A stretch of DNA of 39,810 nt, from contig CAIMEY010000019.1 in the NCBI GenBank assembly GCA_903840165.1, forward strand, positions 1 through 39,810. Direction: 5' to 3'. The stretch comes from an uncultured Myxococcales bacterium (GTDB lineage: Bacteria > Myxococcota_A > UBA9042). The notes under the pieces were generated by a model that saw only the letters and a program-made list of their open reading frames with translations, had not been told where the DNA came from and did not search any database. The stretch's first letter is position 1, and the number at the start of each line of letters is the position of its first letter. Shown in pieces: positions 23,982 to 30,994 of this stretch. Both the position numbers and the translations under genes were made by a program.

Positions 23982-25972
23982 CCGGCGATGCACTTGCCGC
24001 CCCAAAGCGCCGAATTGCCTTCGGAATCCGTGTAGTTGTTGCTGCCATCGGCGGCGCTCCAGCAGTCCAGCCATTGGTCGGTGCCACTGTGGCTTTCGGA
24101 CACGCCGTTGCCGGCATAGTAGTAGAAATCCAACGCGTTATTGACCCCAGCCTGCACGCCATTGATGTAGCGCGTAAATCCCCCCAAGGACGCGTGATTC
24201 TGGATATTGGCCCCGCCAAGGAACGATGCCACTTCGGCTGATCCAGATTTATCCCATGTAGTTAGGTAGTTTGCAGACGTGCCAAAGCGCCACATCGCGG
24301 TCGACCACGTCAAGGCCGGTGCAATCGCCGAGGCGCAGTTCGCCTGCGTGCTGTTGGCGCACAAGGGGTCGAAACTGCCCTTCCACGTGACGAAACTCGG
24401 GTCAACCTTTGTGGAAACCAGGGTCCAGCCACCGCCCAAGGTGCTCATGTCGCAGTAGGCTTGGTAGCCGGCGAGGCCACCGTTGATACCGTCCGGATCC
24501 AGCCAGAAAACGCCATCTTTGCTCGCGGGTGCCTTGGCGAGGATGTCCTTGCAGGAAAGGCCGGGATTGTTCTGGGTGCCTGGCACAGACAGGGTCAAGG
24601 CGTAAAACTGTGTACCATTGCAGATATACACGGCATTGATACTGGTGTTGTAGTACATGGCGCCGGCATTGGCGGCATTGCACGGCAAGGGATCACTCGC
24701 AGATTGAAGCAGTTGCGCTGCGCCGCCAAAGCCGACCTTCTTGCTGGACAAGGTTTGGCTGCTGATGCTCCAACTGCTCACCTGGCCGTCGCTGCCTCCG
24801 GGCGTTCCGGCGCTGTCGACGACAAGCAAGTACCAAGAACCCTTTGGATTCTTGCCTGTCCAGGTGCCCAAATCGCCGCTGAGGAGTTTGTTGGCGTCGG
24901 GCCATGAGCCTTTGACGGTCTTGCCACTGCCACTGCCATCCCATAGCAAGTAGCTGACATTGCTAGGATCTACCAGACTCACCTTGATTTTGCTGACGTC
25001 GGAATTGCTCAGGTCGACCTGCACCGTGACGCCTTGGCTGGTGCCGACGTCCGGAAACACCAAAACGTCACTGATTCCAGCGGGATTATTGTCGGCGATG
25101 GCGATGGGCGTCTTGGTGCTGCTGCTGACGTCTTTGAACTGGTCGGTCAGCATACCATTTGAAATCTTTGATAAACCGTCGGCAGGGAGCTGGCTTGGGT
25201 CTAAGCCCGGCGCGCAGACCAGGCTACCGTCGGCGGCAATCCCATGGACAAACAAGCCACTGCCGCAGGCGGTGCCGGTCTTGACCGCCACAGGCGCACC
25301 TTGCAAATCTGTGTAATTGCCGCTCAGGGCGACGTTGGCCAAGGAACTGGCCTTGGCGTAATCGGCTAGACTGGGTAATCCTTGCAAATCTAGGTAGTTG
25401 CCTGTGGTCGCCACCTTGGCTAGGCCGGACTTCTGGGCAAAGACGCTGAGATCGGGAATTCCTTGCAAATCTTGGTAGTTGCCACTCGCAGCCACCTTGG
25501 ACAAATCTGCCGTTTTGGCCAGGCCGCTGAGCAGCTTGGGGTCGAGGTGCGCGGCGGTGATGCACCCAGAACACTGTAAACTCATAGCGGAAAGTGCGTA
25601 AAGGACCGCGCCCAGGGGCCGCCTTGGCAACTCAGGGTCGGGCGCGACTTGCACGCCGAGCCACAGTTCCGTTTGCGCCAGCAACTTGTCAATCGGCAAA
25701 GGGTTCACGGAGCCGAGTTCGTATGTAAATACGCCGCCTTTGACATCGAGCTTCACACCGTTTTCCGACCATAGCACCGTGCCAACGCTCGCCTTATCAT
25801 AAAGCGTTAAAAACACAGCGTATTGGCCATCTGCCACCGGCCCTCCAGCGCTGCTGATCACGCCCGAAGCGGTCAGCGTCGTAGGCAAAGCCACGGCCGT
25901 CATGGCAAAAACCGCTGAAAGTCCAAGGATAAGCAGAGAAACTAGGTAGGAACGCACTGGGCCGATAGCCAT
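23942..25972 (-). CDS. Secreted protein with P-domain-like and fibrinogen-like domains
   Basis: A 676-aa protein. A signal peptide (S-Y-L-V-S-L-L-I-L-G-L-S-A-V-F-A) is followed by a beta domain (~30-150). Next come three ~31-residue repeats built on V-A-x-x-G-N-Y-x-D-L-Q-G-(I/L/A)-P (~180-265), a motif also common in phage tail fibres. A P-domain-like module follows (V-Q-V-D-L-S-N-S-D then G-S-W-Y-L-L-V-V-D-S-A-G, ~300-430), and a fibrinogen-like end with W-L-D-P-D-G, A-Y-C-D-M and G-G-G-W-T-L-V. ATG 25972 has GGAGG five bases upstream. The role is probably surface attachment or interaction. The C-terminal domain is shared with the 945-aa lipoprotein downstream in the window. Confidence 0.82.
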   Translation of the reverse strand: MAIGPVRSYLVSLLILGLSAVFAMTAVALPTTLTASGVISSAGGPVADGQYAVFLTLYDKASVGTVLWSENGVKLDVKGGVFTYELGSVNPLPIDKLLAQTELWLGVQVAPDPELPRRPLGAVLYALSAMSLQCSGCITAAHLDPKLLSGLAKTADLSKVAASGNYQDLQGIPDLSVFAQKSGLAKVATTGNYLDLQGLPSLADYAKASSLANVALSGNYTDLQGAPVAVKTGTACGSGLFVHGIAADGSLVCAPGLDPSQLPADGLSKISNGMLTDQFKDVSSSTKTPIAIADNNPAGISDVLVFPDVGTSQGVTVQVDLSNSDVSKIKVSLVDPSNVSYLLWDGSGSGKTVKGSWPDANKLLSGDLGTWTGKNPKGSWYLLVVDSAGTPGGSDGQVSSWSISSQTLSSKKVGFGGAAQLLQSASDPLPCNAANAGAMYYNTSINAVYICNGTQFYALTLSVPGTQNNPGLSCKDILAKAPASKDGVFWLDPDGINGGLAGYQAYCDMSTLGGGWTLVSTKVDPSFVTWKGSFDPLCANSTQANCASAIAPALTWSTAMWRFGTSANYLTTWDKSGSAEVASFLGGANIQNHASLGGFTRYINGVQAGVNNALDFYYYAGNGVSESHSGTDQWLDCWSAADGSNNYTDSEGNSALWGGKCIAGYCKAAPLWLMVR

Positions 25973-26018
25973 GGTCGCCTCCGGGTGGAGGACCAAGCTT
26001 AGCGAAGGCCGCGGGCCT

Positions 26019-26055
26019 TGTATAGCAGGCCTTGAACACTTTGTAATAATAGGTA
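26019..26055 (-). promoter_or_regulatory. Possible promoter of the P-domain/fibrinogen-like gene
   Basis: On the minus strand ATTACA (26047-26042) and TATACA (26024-26019) lie 17 bp apart, a fair sigma-70 pair about 46 bp before the ATG at 25972. The -35 is the end of TACCTATTATTACA (26055-26042), a 14-mer that also occurs upstream of tdh in the same relative orientation. Confidence 0.4.
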
Positions 26056-26077
26056 TTTCTTGCCAGAACGCGCGGGT

Positions 26078-26995
26078 TTAAGGCGTCGTCGTCTTATCCA
26101 CCAACCGCTGCCGCCGCACGACGTCGACGTGGTGCCCAGGGCCCCGAACATTCCAAGCCAACCCCGCAAATTGCAAGGTCTTAATGACGGCAAACGCCAC
26201 ATCCGGCTGCCGGGGCCCCAGGCCATGCCGGGCCGAACGCGGAAAGGCGTGGTGGTGGTTGTGCCACCCTTCGCCCAAGGCCAGCAGGCCAATTGGCAAG
26301 AAATTCCGACTATGCTCACCGGTCGCGTGGGGCGCTTGGCCCAGATTCGGCAAGTGGCACAGGGAGTTGACGGCATAGGTGGCGTGCATCCACAGCACCG
26401 CGGGCAGGTAGAAGCAAAACGGCACCGCCCTCCAGCCCAGCAGCAGGGCCACGCAAGTGACGACGACTACCTGAGGGACCATGCGAAAACGTAGCAGCCA
26501 CAGGTAGTAAGGGTCCTGGCCGATGTCGCGACACCAAGTCTGCCAGTCGTCCGGCCGCGTCGACAACGCGTTGACAAACCAGCCAATATGGCCATACCAG
26601 AAGCTGCGGGCCGGCGAATGCGGGTCGCGGTCGGTGTCGGAATAGGCGTGGTGGAGGCGATGGGTCGCCGCCCACAGCAGAGGACTGCCCTGCCCTGTCG
26701 GCATAGCCATTGAAATAAGGACGTATTCAAGCCAGCGTGGACACGCAAAGGCACGATGGCAGACCAGCCGAAGCAGCCCAACGGTGGTACCGATGCCGAA
26801 AACGAAGTACATCCCAATAGCTACGGCGATCCACACAGGCCGAACCGGTGCCCACAGGCTCCACAGCGCTGTTGCGTGCACGGCGACCATGTAGGCAAGA
26901 ACGGCGTAATTCCACTGCATTGCCGGCGAGGCTACGGGCTTGAGCCGCGGGCGTCGCACGGTTTCTTCAGGTCCGAGTTGGGCTTGTCGCTGCAT
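26078..26995 (-). CDS. Fatty-acid (acyl-CoA delta-9 type) desaturase with altered first His box
   Basis: A 305-aa membrane di-iron desaturase. Helices at ~28-48 and ~54-70 precede box 1; box 2 is H-R-L-H-H (112-116), followed by D-T-D-R-D-P-H-S-P; box 3 is G-E-G-W-H-N-H-H-H (241-249). Box 1, normally H-R-L-x-x-H, reads L-R-L-V-C-H-R (75-81), so the first metal-binding His is Leu. The order and spacing otherwise match bacterial DesC-like enzymes, which insert a cis double bond into acyl chains at the inner membrane. The start is ATG 26995 with AGGAGG five bases upstream; the frame is open to 27070. It is either an unusually liganded enzyme or one of reduced activity. Confidence 0.88.
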   Translation of the reverse strand: MQRQAQLGPEETVRRPRLKPVASPAMQWNYAVLAYMVAVHATALWSLWAPVRPVWIAVAIGMYFVFGIGTTVGLLRLVCHRAFACPRWLEYVLISMAMPTGQGSPLLWAATHRLHHAYSDTDRDPHSPARSFWYGHIGWFVNALSTRPDDWQTWCRDIGQDPYYLWLLRFRMVPQVVVVTCVALLLGWRAVPFCFYLPAVLWMHATYAVNSLCHLPNLGQAPHATGEHSRNFLPIGLLALGEGWHNHHHAFPRSARHGLGPRQPDVAFAVIKTLQFAGLAWNVRGPGHHVDVVRRQRLVDKTTTP

Positions 26996-27163
26996 GGCGC
27001 CTCCTGCCTCCCCTCCAGGGGCAATGGACGATGGCGTGTCAAGTATGCACGCGTGCAGCGCATTAGGCAATTGGGGCGCAAGGCCGTGACTACGCGCCCG
27101 CCAAGGCTGCCCCGGCGCGCGCCGCCACAGGCAACGAGACTCCCCCTGCTTGAGTCACCACCG

Positions 27164-30100
27164 CTATGGACAAACGCCAAGAATTCCGTCTAGGTACACC
27201 GACCGGTTCTGCACATACGTCAACAACTCATCATAGGCGGCGCTTATCTGCGCTGGCGTCAGGTAACCCTTTGGATCCTGGGTCAAATCTGTCCAGAGCA
27301 ATTTCTTGTAGGCATTGATCAGCGGCACAAAGTTCTTGGGCGCATAGAGGCCACAGTGAATTTCCTGCATAACTTGAACAAGTTCCGCCTTGAGCGCCGG
27401 CGTCGCTACGATGCGACTGAACAGGTCATCCACGCGGTTGCCGCACCATGTGCACGGCGGTCCCCACGGTTTCCACAGGTCGTACCAGTCGCCGTTGAGC
27501 CCTTGGTTCAAGTCTTCGCCCGTGGGAATGAACTCTAGCTTGGCCGTTGCCGGGTTGACATAGATGGTAAAGTTCTGCCCCGCGGCAGCCAACGTATCGA
27601 AATCCGAAGAGATTGCCTCCCACGCATACTCGGCATACAGCGACGCCAAATCGACGCGGTTCGCCAACTTGATCGGCCAAGTCGCCTCGGGCTCGCTATG
27701 CACGATGTTCGCCGTGTCCACCAGTTCGGTGGCATCGCCGGGGTCACCCACGTAATAAGACGGTAAATCCGCGCAGTTGACGCCCGGACAGTTCAGGCCC
27801 ATGCAGGACACCGTGCGCTGGTACTCGTTGCCATCATTGTTGCCAAAGTTGACCTTGTAAAAGCGTTTATCTACATTTTCAAGCATTTGGTACAGTCCAT
27901 AGGGATCACCGTTGACCCACACGCGCACCCAGCTATAGCGCGGTCCAAGTCCGCCGGCTTGCTGCACAATCACCGGCCCGAGGTTCTGCTTGAGGTAGGT
28001 TCGGTCCTGCCCCGAGGGCTTCAGACGCAGGCTGTGTACCTGGTCGGGCCCGGTCTGGTTCTGAACAAAGGCGTCAAACTTCACGCGAATATTAGGTTTT
28101 TGCGGATTCACGAACAAGCTGCCATAGCCAAACGGCCGTACGCCCACTAGGCCTTGGTCCACGCCATCGATGCTCACTTGCGCCGAGAACCATGTATTGG
28201 TCTGCTGCACCGCCGCGACAAGATTCAAGTATTTCGCCCAGTCTGCCGGCGCCACGGTCAGCTTGAGCTCGTGGTAACCGTAGGGGTCGAACAGCGTTTG
28301 CGCCGGGCTAAACTTGGTCGGCACAGCCACAGGCACGATCTCATTGCCTTTTTTGCTGGGACAGTTCGCCGGCAAGTCGGTGCACACAGCGGCTTGGCAG
28401 CTCGCTTGGCCTACGCAGGAGCTCTTGCCCTGGCAGACCGTGCCGTCGGTAACCGGAGTCTGCGGGCCACAAATGCCGGCTTTGCAGGTACTTAGCGTGC
28501 AAGGGTTGCCGTCGTCGCAGTCCTTGGCCTGGGTCTTGCAAAGGCCGCCGTCGCAGTGGTCGCTGACGGTGCACGCGTCGCCGTCGTCACAAACAGCAGT
28601 ATTGACGCTGTGTTGACAACCGGCAGGCGCGACGCAGCTGTCATTGGTGCAGGCGTTGCCATCGTCGCACGAATTGGCCTTGCCTCCTGCGCACTTGCTG
28701 GCCGTGCAGACGTCGCTCAGGGTGCAAGGGTTATTGTCGTTGCACGGCGCGGCGTTGGCGATGAAGGTGCAGCCGACATCGAGGGTGCAACTATCTGTTG
28801 TGCAAGGATTTCCATCGTCGCATGGCGTAGAGGCGGCCGCCAAGCACAGGGCTCCGGCGCAGGAAGCCGGGCCGCAGGCGCCCTGCCCCGTGCTGCAGAC
28901 TTTTCCCTGTAGCGGCGCGCTGTCATGGACGCACAGGCCGGTGGCGAGTTGGCAAGCGTCGAGGGTGCAAGCGCTGCCGTCATTGCAGTCTTTTTGCTGT
29001 CCGGGCAAGCAGTTGCCAGCCGTGCAGCTGTCGCCCAGGGTGCACGCATTGCCATCCGAGCAACTGCCCGCGCTGGCCGTGTGGCCGCATTTGGGCACGC
29101 CGCCGACCAAGGTGCACGCGTCGGCCGTGCACGGGTTGCCGTCGTCGCATGCGATGGGTAAACCTTTGCAATTCCCAGATTTACACGTGTCGCCGCTGGT
29201 GCAGGCTTGGCCATCATCGCAGACCACGCCGTCGCTGACCGGGGTGACGCCGCAAACGCCCTTGCTGCACGTCGCCTGGGTGCAGGGGCCGCCGCTTGGG
29301 CACACGGCCAAAGCGCCCGGCTTTGGGATGCAACTAGGCACAGCTGCAACCAAATTGCACAGCATCGCGCCCAGGCAGGGGTCGGCTAGTTGCTTGGCGT
29401 CGCAGTCGGCCTGGGTCTGGCAACCGCAGGTGCTGGGGCCGCCTTTGCAACTGCCGCCGGCGCAGGTGTCGCCTTGGGTGCAGGCTTGGCCGTCGTCGCA
29501 AGGGATCGCGTTGGCGCTGTGCTGGCAGCCAAGTTTTGAGTCGCAACTATCTGATGTACAGAGGTTATTGTCGCTGCACGCCGTCGGTACCCCGCCGCCG
29601 CACAGGCCTTGCGCGCAGGTCTCGCTCTGGGTGCACGCGTCGCCATCGTCGCAACTGCCGCCCGAGCTTGGGGCCGCGGTGCATTGGCCGCTCACCGGGT
29701 CGCAACTATCGGCCGTGCAAGGGTTTCCGTCACTGCACACCTTGGCCGCACCGACGCACACGCCCGCCTTGCAGGTGTCGCCGGCGGTGCACAGCGAACC
29801 GTCGTCGCATGCGCCGGCCGTGTTTTGGTGGGCACAGCCGCTACTGCCGCAACTATCGAAGGTACAAGGGTTTCCGTCATCGCAGATCAGCTTTGCGCCC
29901 GCTTTGCACAGGCCGCCCTGGCAGCTGTCGGCGACCGTGCAGGCGTTGCCGTCGGCGTCGCAGCCGCCGCCGTCTGCTTTGGCCACTGCGATGCAAATAC
30001 CTGTTTTGACGTCACATCCGGGTGTGGCACAGACGCCAGTGACCAGCTTGCTGCAGTCCGGGGCGGTGCCGGGCAAGGTCGCGCAATGCCAGCTAGGCGT

Positions 30101-30994
30101 GCTCTTGTCACAGAACCACTTGCCTTCACAAGCATTTCCTCCCGCGCACTCCCCGTCATTGTGACAGCTGCACTGGTTGGTGCCGGAGGTGCATTTGCCG
30201 GCGACGCACGCCTCGCCAATGGTGCATGGGTCCCCGTCATTGCACAGGTTTTGCTCGGGGCTGTCGGTTTCGTCGGTCTGGCCATCGCAATCGTCGTCTT
30301 GACCGTTGCAGGTTTCGGTCGCGGGTGCCGGGGCGTCGCAGCCGCCAGCGGTGCAGGTCCAGTTGCCACCGCAATTGCCGACAACAAGGCCATTTTTGTC
30401 GATCGATGGCACAAAACACGGCGTGGTCCAAGCGCCTTTGGCCGCGGCTGGACTGCAAGCGCAGGTGCCACTGCTCGGTGCACAGATTTGCGCCGTGCCT
30501 CCGTCGGCTGTGGACCGTTCGACGCACTGGGCACCTTGCGGACAACTGAGGTCCGCCGCGCAAGGCAATTGGCAGAACCAGCCAGAGGCTCCGACGGGAT
30601 TGCCAAGGGCGACGCACGCCGCCGTCGGTTCGGCACATTGTGCTGTATTTTCACACGGATCGCACACGCCGCGCTCTCCCGGCGCGTGGGTCCACGGGAT
30701 GTCTTGGGCGGTGTCAGCGGGCGCGACCTCAGCGACGGATTGGTCGGGCACGCCAGCATCAGCAGCCACCAGCACGTCAACAACTTCTCCTGAACTATCA
30801 AGAGGTTGTTCAGCATCCGGCGGAATCGTGCCCGGGTCCGCTGCACCCAGCGCATCGGTTTGGGCATCTGGAGAGGCCGCATCCACTGCGGCCGTCCCAC
30901 TTGCTGTGGTCGCTTGGCGGCAACTCCAGGTGATGACCGTCAACCCAGCTAAAATTATCAGTAAACGGCCTTGTTGCCGCACGCGCCGCATCAT
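27164..30994 (-). CDS. Cys-repeat exported protein with C-terminal CotH-kinase-like domain
   Basis: A 1276-aa exported protein. The leader has I-I-L-A-G-L-T-V-I-T-W-S-C, probably a lipoprotein signal although the lipobox is weak. Then come an acidic Ala/Asp/Pro linker (~30-100), a Cys-rich block containing a MopE-like C-N-G-Q-D-D-D-C-D-G-Q-T-D-E, and about 18-20 repeats of the C-D-D-G-N-P-C-T type (~230-870). The last ~395 residues form a CotH-like domain: N-I-R-V-K-F-D-A-F, G-L-Y-Q-M-L-E-N-V-D-K-R-F, and F-I-P-T-G-E-D-L-N-Q-G-L, where CotH kinases have a D-x-D metal site. CotH proteins phosphorylate secreted proteins or act as surface proteins. ATG 30994 overlaps the upstream stop (ATGA). 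Confidence 0.85.
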   Translation of the reverse strand: MMRRVRQQGRLLIILAGLTVITWSCRQATTASGTAAVDAASPDAQTDALGAADPGTIPPDAEQPLDSSGEVVDVLVAADAGVPDQSVAEVAPADTAQDIPWTHAPGERGVCDPCENTAQCAEPTAACVALGNPVGASGWFCQLPCAADLSCPQGAQCVERSTADGGTAQICAPSSGTCACSPAAAKGAWTTPCFVPSIDKNGLVVGNCGGNWTCTAGGCDAPAPATETCNGQDDDCDGQTDETDSPEQNLCNDGDPCTIGEACVAGKCTSGTNQCSCHNDGECAGGNACEGKWFCDKSTPSWHCATLPGTAPDCSKLVTGVCATPGCDVKTGICIAVAKADGGGCDADGNACTVADSCQGGLCKAGAKLICDDGNPCTFDSCGSSGCAHQNTAGACDDGSLCTAGDTCKAGVCVGAAKVCSDGNPCTADSCDPVSGQCTAAPSSGGSCDDGDACTQSETCAQGLCGGGVPTACSDNNLCTSDSCDSKLGCQHSANAIPCDDGQACTQGDTCAGGSCKGGPSTCGCQTQADCDAKQLADPCLGAMLCNLVAAVPSCIPKPGALAVCPSGGPCTQATCSKGVCGVTPVSDGVVCDDGQACTSGDTCKSGNCKGLPIACDDGNPCTADACTLVGGVPKCGHTASAGSCSDGNACTLGDSCTAGNCLPGQQKDCNDGSACTLDACQLATGLCVHDSAPLQGKVCSTGQGACGPASCAGALCLAAASTPCDDGNPCTTDSCTLDVGCTFIANAAPCNDNNPCTLSDVCTASKCAGGKANSCDDGNACTNDSCVAPAGCQHSVNTAVCDDGDACTVSDHCDGGLCKTQAKDCDDGNPCTLSTCKAGICGPQTPVTDGTVCQGKSSCVGQASCQAAVCTDLPANCPSKKGNEIVPVAVPTKFSPAQTLFDPYGYHELKLTVAPADWAKYLNLVAAVQQTNTWFSAQVSIDGVDQGLVGVRPFGYGSLFVNPQKPNIRVKFDAFVQNQTGPDQVHSLRLKPSGQDRTYLKQNLGPVIVQQAGGLGPRYSWVRVWVNGDPYGLYQMLENVDKRFYKVNFGNNDGNEYQRTVSCMGLNCPGVNCADLPSYYVGDPGDATELVDTANIVHSEPEATWPIKLANRVDLASLYAEYAWEAISSDFDTLAAAGQNFTIYVNPATAKLEFIPTGEDLNQGLNGDWYDLWKPWGPPCTWCGNRVDDLFSRIVATPALKAELVQVMQEIHCGLYAPKNFVPLINAYKKLLWTDLTQDPKGYLTPAQISAAYDELLTYVQNRSVYLDGILGVCP

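Noticed and set aside
28644..30164. A 506-codon plus-strand open frame opposite the Cys repeats, and similar ones at 29609-30793, 30306-31430 and 33128-33925
   Set aside because: They mirror the repeat codons of the two minus-strand genes, have repeated low-complexity products and no ribosome sites.
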